A DNA stretch of 64,000 bases from JBBIPA01 sp963775935 (GCA_963775935.1 CAVZKR010000002.1:434001-498000), one strand, 5' to 3'; shown: positions 14,719 through 23,384, numbered from the stretch's first letter. Notes: generated from the sequence alone by a model not told the origin. Program-made: numbers and translations.

Positions 14719-16302
14719 CTAATGGGCTCCCGGAATTCGTATATCCCTGGCAGGGTCAGCATGCTCAATGACAGCTCGAGCCGCCCGGCTGCCGCTTTCC
14801 ATGGCAGTAGGTATACCGCCCATGAACAATGCTGAAAAGGCCTGGTAACCAGCCATGTACAGGCCTCGTATTGGCGTTGTTATCAGCTCATTCAGAATGC
14901 TGTCGTGGCTATCCTCGTAGTCCCATGACCAGCCTGCTACTGTACCGAGGCTTCTGGAGCCCTGGTCTTCGAAGGTAATTGGCGTGGCGATATCGGTGAC
15001 GATGCTGCCTTTATCAAGCCCCGGCAGTAACCTTTTCACCTCATTGATTAAGGCAAGGGCAATGCTCATTTTAAACTGGTGATAGGCAGGCGCTCGTGAA
15101 CGCCAGCCCAGGCGAAAAGGAGCAAAGTGCTCATAAGGCGCTTCCACGCGGATAATAATAACTGCTTTTCCTTCCGGCGCAAGGTTTTCATCATCCCTGC
15201 TCCAGCAGCTCACCTCGATTTCCTGTCCGGCGAATTTCTCCAGGTCCATCTCTTCCTGCTGCCAGTCAACCTCTGCCTCTGCCGGCGTAGTATCATGGTT
15301 TCGACGATAGATTACTCTGCTGGCTTTTTTAAATACGGACAGGTCGACCTTAGCTGTGTCAATGCCCAGGCATACCTGGAAGATAGACCCGGATTGTTTT
15401 GCTCTGGATATGGCGCTCTGCCATTCAGGGGCAATGCCCGGTTCGAGCAATTTCAGGAAGGTTGACTTGTAATCGGCGTTGGAGATGACCGCTGCCGAGC
15501 GGACTAAACTGCCGTTAGCGAGAACGACGCCGGCAACCTCTCCGCGCTCGACCATAATTCTCTCCACCTCTGTTCCCAGTTTAATTACCCCGGAAGCTGT
15601 CCCTTCATTGTTGTTTATCACTGTGGTACTGCCGGTCGGCATGTGGTGATACTGCCCTGTCGCTGCTTCAGCCAGCCGGTTACAGAACGAGGCAAATCCG
15701 CCCCGGGGATACCAGATGCCCTCGTTCCCCATGATATTCCACATGGCAGCCTGTAGCGGAAAGCTGGTGTATGGCTTCCTGGTGCCCAGGCTCCCCAGAA
15801 TGCGCTGTAACCGCCAGTCAGTTGTTATTTCGCTGAGATACTCGCCCATGGACATGTGGTGCAGCCTGCTCAGCGGCGTGGAGCCATCCGCACTATCGGG
15901 GAGATGTGGTGAGCGAACGAATTCCTCGACATCCCCGAAGAACCGCTTAATCGCCGCTGATTCACCGGGGAAACACTCGATGAGTTTCACGATAGAGTCA
16001 GGGAAAGGAAGCGAGAGCATGAGTTCAAGGTTGAATGCCTTAAGGCAGTAATGAACACGGTTGCAGGTGCAATCAAAATGCTGATTCAGTTCCTTCAGTT
16101 TTCCCGCTACTTTGCCGGGATTGCTGAAGCCGAGAGGTCCCATAGGGAAGGTAAAACCGTTCCTGTGGTATACATAGGCAGTACCGCCGACATGAGGATT
16201 TTTTTCCAGTACCAGAACGCGCTTACCGGCATTAACCAGCGTGGCTGCAGCGGTAAGCCCGCCCACACCGGCGCCGATGACAATGGTATCCCAGGTATCC
16301 AT
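14719..16302 (-). CDS. CrtI/carotenoid-isomerase-like FAD oxidoreductase
   Basis: A 527-aa flavoprotein. The N-terminal DTIVIGAGVGGLTAAATLVN and VLVLEKNPHVGGTAYVY are the FAD fold and the following glycine box of phytoene desaturase/CrtISO/retinol saturase proteins. A C-terminal block near GLYMAGYQAFSALFMGGIPT AMESG is the second FAD contact. The central WNIMGNEGIWYPRGGFASF is also family-like. The substrate is unknown and no other carotenoid genes are nearby. It lies downstream of the peptide/radical SAM cluster in the same direction but is separated by a strong hairpin, so it may be expressed alone. Confidence 0.85.
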   Translation of the reverse strand: MDTWDTIVIGAGVGGLTAAATLVNAGKRVLVLEKNPHVGGTAYVYHRNGFTFPMGPLGFSNPGKVAGKLKELNQHFDCTCNRVHYCLKAFNLELMLSLPFPDSIVKLIECFPGESAAIKRFFGDVEEFVRSPHLPDSADGSTPLSRLHHMSMGEYLSEITTDWRLQRILGSLGTRKPYTSFPLQAAMWNIMGNEGIWYPRGGFASFCNRLAEAATGQYHHMPTGSTTVINNNEGTASGVIKLGTEVERIMVERGEVAGVVLANGSLVRSAAVISNADYKSTFLKLLEPGIAPEWQSAISRAKQSGSIFQVCLGIDTAKVDLSVFKKASRVIYRRNHDTTPAEAEVDWQQEEMDLEKFAGQEIEVSCWSRDDENLAPEGKAVIIIRVEAPYEHFAPFRLGWRSRAPAYHQFKMSIALALINEVKRLLPGLDKGSIVTDIATPITFEDQGSRSLGTVAGWSWDYEDSHDSILNELITTPIRGLYMAGYQAFSALFMGGIPTAMESGSRAARAVIEHADPARDIRIPGAH

Positions 16303-16318
16303 AATAGTAACAATAGAA

Positions 16319-16346
16319 AAGAGCAGGCGATTTTTCGCCTGCTCTT
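16319..16346 (-). terminator. Intrinsic terminator after the peptide gene
   Basis: 12-bp stem AAGAGCAGGCGA / TCGCCTGCTCTT with a 4-nt loop, followed on the minus strand by TTCTATTG. It separates the candidate peptide gene from the CrtI-like gene. Confidence 0.65.
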
Positions 16347-16444
16347 ATTTGCACCTGCATATTAATGCAACATTACTAACGCCAAAAACCAACTTTCGTC
16401 TTTGAGCCTGTTGTAGTAAATAGAGTTACAGGCGGTCTCAGACT

Positions 16445-16507
16445 CTAGCAGGAAGCTTTACACTTGCAGGTTGATGCGGCTCTCTTGGTAACTTTTCTGA
16501 TTTTCAT
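16445..16507 (-). CDS. Candidate RiPP precursor peptide, 20 aa, Cys-rich C-terminus
   Basis: The frame encodes MKIRKVTKRAASTCKCKASC: a basic leader-like half and a C-x-C-x3-C ending at the very last residue. It has the best ribosome site of its neighbourhood (AGGAGG, 6 nt before ATG), sits 78 bp after a radical SAM/SPASM gene with an N-terminal PqqD-like region, and is followed by a terminator. Short peptides with terminal cysteines beside SPASM enzymes are typical substrates for thioether-forming maturases (family knowledge). That this is one is inference. It is too short for standard gene callers. Confidence 0.6.
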   Translation of the reverse strand: MKIRKVTKRAASTCKCKASC

Positions 16508-16584
16508 AATGAACCTCCTCTTAAGCCGATGTACCGATGGTAACACGCTGCTATTTTTCTGTCAAATACAAGAGATACTGAATA

Positions 16585-17745
16585 TTACTTCCGGCTGACG
16601 CCGCGGAGGGCACACTGCACGGGGTCGGGGCTGAACCTGTTGCCTGACAGCAGCGCCCGGTAGCGGCAGCCTCCACGGCATTCCTCAATGTAGTCGCAAC
16701 GGCAATCGAGCTGTTCCAGCCGAATATGTTGCATCCGCTCCCAGCATATTTTGAGACCTTCGTCGATATGCCCTGCTGGCTCTTCTCCAAAGAAGCCGCA
16801 TTTCGCCACCTTTCCGTCGGGGAATACGGTGCACAAATGCGCGCCGCAGGCGAAGTTACCTGATGAGGCATAAAGGCCACCGCCGAAGCTGTAGTTGAGC
16901 AATGGAGCTGCTTCGTTGTAGTTTACCTGGAGCTCTTTATGTGCTGCCAATCTCCCCGCAGCGGAGGGCACATCGATGTTCCATTCTTTAATGCCCATGT
17001 TCTTGATCAGTTCCGATAGTGCCGGGAAATCCTTGAGGTTTTTGGCATGCACCATGGTAGCCACCGATACGTCCTTCTCCAGGTTGAGGAGCTCACTAAT
17101 AGCGCGCAGCGCTCTGGTATAGCTGCTCTTCCCTCTGATAGCGTCGTGGGAAGCGCCGATACCGTCGAGGCTCACCTGTATCTCATGCACTTTGAGTTTT
17201 CTGGCGGCAGCTTTGTTGATGAGTGTCCCGTTGGACAACAGCACGGAGCGGAGTCCGAAATCAGATAGGGCGTCATTGAGTGTCCAGAAGTCATTATGGA
17301 GCATCGGCTCACCGCCGGAGAGCAACAGTCGCAGCCCCTGCATTCTCTCGAACTCTTTACAAATACGCAGTATCGTTTCCGCAGGCAGGTCGAGCGGTGT
17401 GGTCTCTCCTAGGTAGCAATGCTTGCAGGTCAAATTGCACCGTGAGGTGAGTTGCAGCTCCAGGTAGCGGAGAGACGGAGATTGCGCGGCCTCGATAACG
17501 AAGGTACGCTGCGTTCGCTCTGGCGCTGTGGTGATAATGCCTTCTTTAAGGCACCAGTCGAAGAATTGCTGCTCGAACTTGAGCTCACTGACCCGGTGAG
17601 AGCCATCGCATTGCCTGAGGAAATCGAAGGCTTCCTGGTTGGTCTCGTACAGTTCGTCGGTCCTGATATTGTAGACGCAGGGCTCTTCGAGCTGTTTCAA
17701 AAAGCAACTGTCAGAGAGGCGGAGGTAGTCATTCGGAGACGGCAC
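16585..17745 (-). CDS. Radical SAM/SPASM peptide-modifying enzyme with PqqD-like N-terminus
   Basis: A 386-aa protein. Residues ~1-85 look like a PqqD/RRE-type winged domain (YLRLSDSCFLKQLE, TNQEAFDFLRQCDGSHRVSE). The radical SAM core has C103-x3-C107-x2-C110 (CNLTCKHC), GGEP (LLSGGEPMLHNDF) and SLDG. The C-terminal SPASM region has CGAHLCTVFPDGKVAKCGF, then CRCDYIEECRGGCRYRAL and a final Cys, enough ligands for auxiliary 4Fe-4S clusters. Such enzymes cross-link or modify ribosomal peptides. The GTG start is preceded by GAGGAG and overlaps the upstream 72-aa gene by 17 bp. The likely substrate is the 20-aa peptide downstream. Confidence 0.88.
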   Translation of the reverse strand: MPSPNDYLRLSDSCFLKQLEEPCVYNIRTDELYETNQEAFDFLRQCDGSHRVSELKFEQQFFDWCLKEGIITTAPERTQRTFVIEAAQSPSLRYLELQLTSRCNLTCKHCYLGETTPLDLPAETILRICKEFERMQGLRLLLSGGEPMLHNDFWTLNDALSDFGLRSVLLSNGTLINKAAARKLKVHEIQVSLDGIGASHDAIRGKSSYTRALRAISELLNLEKDVSVATMVHAKNLKDFPALSELIKNMGIKEWNIDVPSAAGRLAAHKELQVNYNEAAPLLNYSFGGGLYASSGNFACGAHLCTVFPDGKVAKCGFFGEEPAGHIDEGLKICWERMQHIRLEQLDCRCDYIEECRGGCRYRALLSGNRFSPDPVQCALRGVSRK

Positions 17746-17947
17746 GCAGTATCTCCTCTATTGAGACGACATTTTTTTCCAGCAGGATGCTCAACAGTGC
17801 TCGGGCGCCGCATTCATAGTCGCGGTCGTCTTCTTTCCAGAATTCGCAGTCACGGCATGCCAGGTCGATGATACCGTCCTTGGTCTTGCAGTACTCAGGG
17901 TTATCGCGGAAAAAAGCTGCTTTCCTTTTTAAATTTGAAAATGGCAT
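17729..17947 (-). CDS. Small Cys-rich protein, unknown, first gene of the radical SAM cluster
   Basis: 72 aa, not recognised. I start it at the ATG 17947 (RBS GGGAGG, 8 nt away) rather than the longer upstream frame. The N-terminal half is basic (MPFSNLKRKAAFFRDNPEYC). The centre carries IIDLACRDCEFWKEDDRDYE then C, giving a C-x2-C and an isolated Cys within 16 residues, possibly a metal site. The C-terminus is a helix (LLSILLEKNVVSIEEILRAV). The overlap with the radical SAM gene implies a shared role, perhaps as partner or second substrate. Confidence 0.7.
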   Translation of the reverse strand: MPFSNLKRKAAFFRDNPEYCKTKDGIIDLACRDCEFWKEDDRDYECGARALLSILLEKNVVSIEEILRAVSE

Positions 17948-18090
17948 AGGGCAACCTCCCGATATTTTAGAATCTCTACCTGCTCTATGATAGACTCTTT
18001 GCAGTTGATGGGGCAATTTTTTTTGGAAGATCCTCAGTATAACCCTGTGCTTACCTCAAGATACCTCGTACCCCTTCCCTTAAGGGTAGT

Positions 18091-18153
18091 TTGAAGGGGG
18101 CTTGCCCCCTTCAAGAAAAGAAAGCACCCCCTTCCCTGTGCTCAGGGAAGGGG
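18091..18153. repeat. Two adjacent GC-rich hairpins in a gene-free stretch (17948-18379)
   Basis: First: TTGAAGGGGG / CCCCCTTCAA with a CTTG loop (18091-18114). Second: CCCCTTCCCTG / CAGGGAAGGGG (18128-18153). These and the repeat at 18252 occupy the 430-bp region between the divergent radical SAM cluster and the cupin-like gene. No convincing gene is seen there. Confidence 0.6.
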
Positions 18154-18251
18154 CAGGGGATAGGTAGAAAACCCCCTAATTATTTCTATTTTATACCTAT
18201 GCGCTCAGGTTAGACTTGTTATAGAATATAGCCAGCTTCTAAAAACTGCTA

Positions 18252-18301
18252 AAAAAGAGGTGCAGGATTCTTCCTGCCGAGGGTCTGGGGGTGTCCCTCA
18301 G
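18252..18301 (+). repeat. 50-bp dispersed repeat, copy 1
   Basis: It begins AAAAAGAGGTGCAGGATTCT and ends GGGGGTGTCCCTCAG. It matches 49 of 50 positions of the reverse complement of 24456-24505. It contains the small palindrome GCAGGA-TTCT-TCCTGC. Confidence 0.85.
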
Positions 18302-18379
18302 CTTCCTAATTTCCCCCCAAGATTGGGGGATACAGGGGGTTGAAAATAAAGAAAAATAAACCAAGGAGGATAGCAGAAA

Positions 18380-18826
18380 ATGGCTGACTACAGTAAAAAC
18401 CGCATCGATGTGCCCATTCGCGAGGTGGGGGCCAATATGAAAGTAAAGAATGTCATCCTGCCCACGCGCACCTATATGAGCAATAAACTCGTCCCCGGCT
18501 GCAATGTCTATCTCGAATTCACCTGGATAACCGGTATGCCTGAGCCCAGTTTCGTTGTCCCTGCTGTCCATTCCCATCCCAATGACCAGGTGACTCTCCT
18601 TATCGGCTCCGACCCTCAAAATCCCGAATATCTCGGAGCCGAAGTAGAGAGCTATCTGGGTGGTACCAGGCTGCTCAACGATAAAACCAATGCTCTGTTT
18701 ATACCCGGTGGTGTCGACCATGGCAAGGTGTCCTGGAAGAAATTCGAAAAACCGCATATCCTGATGTCCATCATGGTGGGCACGGGAGATTTCGAGAAAG
18801 CCAATCCAGCAGGGTTCAATAAATAG
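18380..18826 (+). CDS. Cupin-like protein of unknown function
   Basis: 148 aa with a strong RBS (AAGGAGGATAG). The pattern VHSHPNDQVTLLIGSDP followed ~45 residues later by FIPGGVDHGKVSWKKF resembles cupin motifs 1 and 2 (H-x-H...E/Q, then P-x-G-x-x-H), so a small beta-barrel with a metal-binding site is likely. The substrate is unknown. It is followed at 111 bp by a short-chain dehydrogenase, and the two may serve one pathway for an aromatic or steroid-like compound (speculative). Confidence 0.6.
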   Translation: MADYSKNRIDVPIREVGANMKVKNVILPTRTYMSNKLVPGCNVYLEFTWITGMPEPSFVVPAVHSHPNDQVTLLIGSDPQNPEYLGAEVESYLGGTRLLNDKTNALFIPGGVDHGKVSWKKFEKPHILMSIMVGTGDFEKANPAGFNK

Positions 18827-18937
18827 TCTCTGTAGTTTGTCCTGTCGTTGAATCAAGGTGACCGTTATCATACCAGCGATGGTAAAGAGTACGGTCGTGA
18901 TATACTGTCAACTGAAATTAAAGGAGGAGATACTGAT

Positions 18938-19699
18938 ATGCGCCTGGAGAACAAAGTAGCCATTATTACCGGAAGTGCCAGAGGTATGGGCAAGGCATTT
19001 GCCCTGCGTTTTGCCAGAGAGGGAGCCAGAGTAACTGTCTGTGATGTCCATGACTGCAAACCGGTTGTCTGGGAGATAGAAGCCATCGGCGGGCAAGCGC
19101 TGGCTCTAAAAACCGATGTCACCAGCGAAACCGATACCGTCGAGATGGCCAAAAAGACTTTTGACCGCTTTGGCAGGATAGATATCTTGGTGAACAATGC
19201 TGCTGCTCTTGGTGGTCTGGAAATACCCGATTTCATGAAACCAATGGAGGAGCTCACACCGCAGGACTGGGACAAGATTCTGAATGTGAATGTGAAAGGC
19301 GTCTTCCTCTGCTGCAAAGCCGTTATTCCCTATATGAAGAAGCAGAAGAAGGGCACCATTATTAATATTGCTTCCACTGCTGGTTTACGGGGCGTACCTG
19401 CCTTCCTCCACTACAGCACCTCCAAGGGTGGCGTTATGACTATGACCAAAGGCCTGGCAACGGCGCTTGGCGATTTCAACATCAATGTAAATGCCGTGGC
19501 GCCCGGCGCGGTCATGACCGAGACCATGCGGGTATTGGTCAACGACGAGATGGAAAAACATCTTCTGGCAGGTCAGCTTATCAAGAAAGCTATTAAGCCA
19601 GATGATATAGGCAATGCGGTTCTCTTCCTTGCTTCTGATGAGGCTGCTCTTATTACGGGGCAGACGCTTGCCGTTAACGCCGGAGAATATTTGCACTAA
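18938..19699 (+). CDS. Short-chain dehydrogenase/reductase (SDR)
   Basis: 253 aa, classical SDR. NAD(P)-binding TGSARGMGKAFALRFAREGA, D-V after strand 3 (KTDVTSE), NNAAAL, catalytic Ser in INIASTAGL, and Y-x3-K in HYSTSKGG. The C-terminal DDIGNAVLFLASDEAALITG closes the family pattern. An acidic residue after strand 2 (VCDVHD) favours NAD over NADP. The ATG at 18938 has RBS AAAGGAGGAG. A longer upstream frame exists but lacks an RBS. The substrate is unknown. Confidence 0.9.
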   Translation: MRLENKVAIITGSARGMGKAFALRFAREGARVTVCDVHDCKPVVWEIEAIGGQALALKTDVTSETDTVEMAKKTFDRFGRIDILVNNAAALGGLEIPDFMKPMEELTPQDWDKILNVNVKGVFLCCKAVIPYMKKQKKGTIINIASTAGLRGVPAFLHYSTSKGGVMTMTKGLATALGDFNINVNAVAPGAVMTETMRVLVNDEMEKHLLAGQLIKKAIKPDDIGNAVLFLASDEAALITGQTLAVNAGEYLH

Positions 19700-19854
19700 T
19701 TAGTTAGGGATTATCTCTTAACTGGGGAAAAACCGTGAAGGCCAGTTTGAGCAAAGACTAGTTGATGTCTTCAACCGAATGGTGCAGTTAATCTTCAAGC
19801 TATTCTGAGAGCTAGAACTGTAGGTAAATTGGGGGTATTAGTACTGCATCTGTT

Positions 19855-21030
19855 TTAACTCTCAAGTTTTTTCTTACCTATTATTACAGCCATAACAGGT
19901 ATGATTAAAGCAATGAGGGCAGCTACTACAAAGGTAACATCCAGATTGGTAAAGCTAAAAACCAGCCCCATTATTGGGGGTGCCAGAGTCATTCCCAGGA
20001 GAATCATAGTGCCACGTATAGCCATAAATCCCGCTCGATGCTGTGGGGGTGTGATCTCTGATGCTATTACAGTCATATCGGGTAAGCTTATCCCATGGGC
20101 GATTCCAAAAATTATTATTGGTACTAAAAAGAGCCACGCGTTTGGCACCAAAGGGATCATTACCATAGAAAAAGCATAGATGACAAAGGCAGCTATGATT
20201 AAAGATACCGCCGAAAACGTTTTACTCAGTCTTCCTACCAGCGAAGATGCAATAGCGGTAATAAGTCCCACGAGAGAAACGAACAGCCCTATGGTAAAGG
20301 GATCGGCATGAAACCGACCTCCGAGCAAGAGGCTAAAGTAATTGAGGAAACCTCCATAAAGAAGTATGTAAGCTATCACCGTCGCAGAAAAAAGCCATAC
20401 CACCTTCCAGCTTTTCAGATAATGCAGGGCATTTCCTAAATAATTTCTTAGACTTTGCTCGTTCGTTGGCTCCGGACAATGCAGAGCAAAAAGGGCTACA
20501 AATCCAAAAGGTATAGACAGCAAAAAGATTAGAAAAGTATAGTTCCAGCCAAAACCAGCTAATGCTCCACCAATAAGAGGATAAATAATATAACCCAGGT
20601 ACATAATTGTAGTATTAAGCCCCATTGCCTCAGCTCGCTCATGCCCGGAGAAAAGGTCGCTAATAATAGTGTTGCTGACACCTGCTATTGGAGCACTTCC
20701 TATTCCCTGTAATAATCGCAGGATTAGAAGCGTATTGAAGTCCGGTGCAAAAGCACATGCTCCACCAAATATGCCGAACAACAAAAGAGAGAGCACAAGC
20801 AGTTTTTTCCTGCCTATCCTGTCAGCCATGATGCCGCCCAGGGGTCCGAAGATAAAATTTGGAAGCGTATATGCAGTGATGATGAGCCCGACAGATTGCG
20901 TGGTAACTCCAAGAACCTCCACCATCTTTGGGAAAGCGGGAACGATTGGGGCTGCTATCATCATTACCATCAAGTTTCCGCTGCAAGCAATCAGGAAGTT
21001 GCGATTGCGATAAACTTTCATTCCTGCCAT
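19855..21030 (-). CDS. MFS transporter (DHA1-like drug/metabolite exporter)
   Basis: 391 aa, 12 predicted helices. The loop 2-3 motif GGIMADRIGRKKLLVLS and motif GIGSAPIAGVSNTIISDLF are those of drug:H+ antiporter-1 MFS proteins. The central cytoplasmic loop (CPEPTNEQSLRNYLG) separates two six-helix halves. The substrate cannot be told. It faces the SDR convergently and has a 163-bp gap to the next MFS gene on the same strand. Confidence 0.88.
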   Translation of the reverse strand: MAGMKVYRNRNFLIACSGNLMVMMIAAPIVPAFPKMVEVLGVTTQSVGLIITAYTLPNFIFGPLGGIMADRIGRKKLLVLSLLLFGIFGGACAFAPDFNTLLILRLLQGIGSAPIAGVSNTIISDLFSGHERAEAMGLNTTIMYLGYIIYPLIGGALAGFGWNYTFLIFLLSIPFGFVALFALHCPEPTNEQSLRNYLGNALHYLKSWKVVWLFSATVIAYILLYGGFLNYFSLLLGGRFHADPFTIGLFVSLVGLITAIASSLVGRLSKTFSAVSLIIAAFVIYAFSMVMIPLVPNAWLFLVPIIIFGIAHGISLPDMTVIASEITPPQHRAGFMAIRGTMILLGMTLAPPIMGLVFSFTNLDVTFVVAALIALIIPVMAVIIGKKKLES

Positions 21031-21193
21031 GCATTCACCTTAAAGCAGTACCCAAATATTTTGCTACACGCTATAGCTATCTCGACGATGGGTTTTATGA
21101 AATCTCCCTGCTCGCCTACAAATACACGACCTATGATAACATCGACTACTGAAAGCCAGAAACTTCTTATTAAGAGCAAGACATTTTTATAAC

Positions 21194-22447
21194 TTAATCT
21201 TTATATAAGGGCGAATGGGCGGATGCAATTAGTATTCCTGCCAGTACTATAATGGAAATACCACCAGCTACTCCTAAAGCTATTGAAACTGTTAGTATAC
21301 TAGCAATTAAACCGGAAACCAGGGAGCCGGAAGGTCCCAGTCCCATTGCTACTTCCCTGAGAGACATCACCCTGCCCCTTACATGGTCGGGCAGCATCTC
21401 CTGGATGAGGGTATTGTTCAAAACCATGAATAACGTACCAGCTCCTCCCACGATGATAAGTAGCAGTAATGAGAGCAGATAATAAGGTGAAAAGGCAAAA
21501 ATTATCAAAATTATGCCCTGGAAAATACCTGCCAGCACCAATAAAAATGCCTTACGCTGTATATTGGTAAGTGAAGCCACGACCAGTATCGAGATAATGG
21601 CTCCGATGCCAGGGGCAGCATTCATCACTCCGAAGAGGTCAGGACCTACATGGAGTACATCAGTTGCATAATAGGGTAAAAGGCCGGTGTATGAGTTGGT
21701 GACAAAAAAAGGTAAAAGGTAAAGTAGTACCTGGGTGAGCACTGACTTATTTTCGCCAACGTAGCGGATACCTTCGATTAAATTGTTAAATGGTGTTTCT
21801 TTTGCTGGTTCTACTGCCGTAGCTGGGGCATGAATTCTGCTCAGCCAGACAATGGCTGCGACAGCACCCACGGCTCTCAATCCCAATACTGGAATTGAGC
21901 CGAATAGCCCGATAATAAGACCAGCCAGCGGTGCTCCTATTATCCTGGAAGCCGTGATTGATGAGTTATCAAGAGTAATAGCATTAAGCAGATGTTCTTT
22001 CCTAACCAAGTTTGGTAATAAGGTATTTCGAGCGGGGTGATTAAAGCTGGTGTAGATGCCAGTTAAGGCTGAGTAGAGCAGCAAGTGCCAGGCTGCTAAA
22101 AAGCTGGTATGGACCAGTATTGCAAGCATCATAGATAATATGGCTGACGCTGTTAAAGCACAAATCAGGAGGGTACGCCTGTTCATGCGGTCGGCTACTA
22201 TACCTCCGATAAAAGCAAAAACTATCATAGGTAAAAAGCGAAGTGAAATTAGGAGCGTCCCCATAAATGGAGAATGCGTCAGGTCATTTATTAACCAGAG
22301 CAGTGCAGTAATTTCCATCCATTCTCCCAGGTGCTCTGTCCAGGAACCCATCCAGAAAAAGCGGTAGTCTCTGTAAAGCCGGACAGTAATGAAGGTGCGA
22401 GCTATAATATTGCGATTTATTTCAGAATTAGTCGGATGATTTGACAT
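21194..22447 (-). CDS. MFS transporter (MFS_3/EntS-like exporter)
   Basis: 417 aa, 12 helices. The N-terminal YRDYRFFWMGSWTEHLGEWM and GGIVADRMNRRTLLICA, and the later LVRKEHLLNAITLDNSSITA and LPDHVRGRVMSLREVAMGLG, match the MFS_3 family that exports siderophores, macrolides or related compounds. No siderophore genes are nearby, so the substrate stays open. Confidence 0.88.
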   Translation of the reverse strand: MSNHPTNSEINRNIIARTFITVRLYRDYRFFWMGSWTEHLGEWMEITALLWLINDLTHSPFMGTLLISLRFLPMIVFAFIGGIVADRMNRRTLLICALTASAILSMMLAILVHTSFLAAWHLLLYSALTGIYTSFNHPARNTLLPNLVRKEHLLNAITLDNSSITASRIIGAPLAGLIIGLFGSIPVLGLRAVGAVAAIVWLSRIHAPATAVEPAKETPFNNLIEGIRYVGENKSVLTQVLLYLLPFFVTNSYTGLLPYYATDVLHVGPDLFGVMNAAPGIGAIISILVVASLTNIQRKAFLLVLAGIFQGIILIIFAFSPYYLLSLLLLIIVGGAGTLFMVLNNTLIQEMLPDHVRGRVMSLREVAMGLGPSGSLVSGLIASILTVSIALGVAGGISIIVLAGILIASAHSPLYKD

Positions 22448-22491
22448 CAGAGATGCTCTTTAGTTTATCTGAGGCGTGCTTCCAGGATAAG

Positions 22492-22567
22492 TGGTGGACA
22501 ATACTGGGTTTGAACTAGCGATCTCTTGCGTGTGAAGCAAGCGCTATAACCGCTGGGCTAATCGACC
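22492..22567 (-). tRNA. Degenerate tRNA-Val(CAC)-like gene
   Basis: 76 nt including an encoded CCA. The anticodon arm is perfect (CTTGC-TTCACAC-GCAAG, anticodon CAC) and the T loop reads TTCAAAC. The other arms are weak. The acceptor has a T-T mismatch at pair 3-70 and a G-T at pair 5-68. The D stem (GCCC against TAGC) has two mismatches, and the T stem has an A-C mismatch. It could be a minor tRNA or a decaying copy. Confidence 0.6.
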
Positions 22568-22796
22568 CGAATCGTAGCTATTTTAGCCCAAAAAAGCAGC
22601 TTTGTAAAACGGGGGCCTTGCTTTGGTCAAAAGCACCCGGCTGAAAGATCTGCTCTAGGTCTAAATGGCTGCTGCCGCTCGCTTTGATGAGGCGTTCACA
22701 ACAAAGTATAATAAGCCCGAAAATGAGGCGGTTGAAAACCATTATTAGCAAAAATGATAATAGCGTTATTATGTTAACAGCGTTAATGCACCTAGC

Positions 22797-22916
22797 TTAT
22801 GCCTTCTGAGGCTTGAAATTTATTATTTTTTTAGTGATGGTAAGACCAATATCGTAGATATTGTGGCAGTTAGGACAGATAAAGCGCCAGTGAAATTTGT
22901 TGCTATCTGCTATCTG
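22797..22916 (-). other. Open frame without start codon in a 530-bp gap; possible zinc-ribbon remnant
   Basis: The 22568-23097 gap holds no clear gene. On the minus strand a 39-codon open frame reads HWRFICPNCHNIYDIGLTIT then KKIINFKPQKA and a stop. It has a single C-x2-C and looks protein-like but has no ATG, GTG or TTG start with an RBS, so it is at most a remnant. Upstream of 23098 a weak promoter (TTGCAA, 17 bp, TACAGT, 22955-22983) can be proposed. Confidence 0.25.
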
Positions 22917-23097
22917 TCAAAGAGGTGTGGGTAGCGGGAAAGCTTGTGTATCGTTTGCAATTACGCCTCATTTAGTGTACAGTAGAAGTGGTGGTTTTTA
23001 GTTTACGTTACTTCTTACTTGCCTAGATCCTCTTAGATTTTTCCAAGTTTCAGGTGACCGCAACTCTAGCCAACTATTTTAAAAGAGGAGGTCATCT

Positions 23098-23292
23098 ATG
23101 AGTTTCGAAGAGAAATCAATTCAGTGTTCCGATTGTGGAACTACCTTTCCCTTCACTTCTGGGGAACAGGAATTCTTCGCATCTAAAGGTTTTACCAACG
23201 AACCCAAACGTTGTGTAGATTGCCGAAGAGCCAAGAAACAGCAACAGAATAGTGGCTCAGCCAACTATTCGTTAAGCAACAGCAGAAGATAA
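23098..23292 (+). CDS. Small zinc-ribbon protein (probable zinc-binding domain family)
   Basis: 64 aa. Two Cys pairs, C-x2-C (IQCSDCGTTFPFTSGEQEFF) and C-x2-C (NEPKRCVDCRRAKKQQ), 28 residues apart. The F-x-x-K-G-F/Y-x-N-E-P-K-R-C pattern is that of the small zinc-ribbon family common in Chloroflexi and Firmicutes. The RBS is AAGAGGAGG. Function unknown, possibly nucleic-acid binding. Confidence 0.8.
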   Translation: MSFEEKSIQCSDCGTTFPFTSGEQEFFASKGFTNEPKRCVDCRRAKKQQQNSGSANYSLSNSRR

Positions 23293-23316
23293 GTCACATA
23301 CCAGTGACTTGACCTT

Positions 23317-23361
23317 GAGGACATACATAGGATCGAAATTATGTGGCCTATGTATGTCCTC
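23317..23361 (+). terminator. Long hairpin after the zinc-ribbon gene
   Basis: Perfect 15-bp stem GAGGACATACATAGG / CCTATGTATGTCCTC with a 15-nt loop. No T run follows, so it may be a mRNA-stabilising or weak terminating structure. Confidence 0.5.
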
Positions 23362-23384
23362 ATACAAATTGCTAAAGAGGAGCT

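Noticed and set aside
18091..18301. CRISPR array or integron attC sites in the 18.1-18.3 kb repeats
   Set aside because: The hairpins are unlike each other, there are no regular spacers, and no cas or integrase genes are present.
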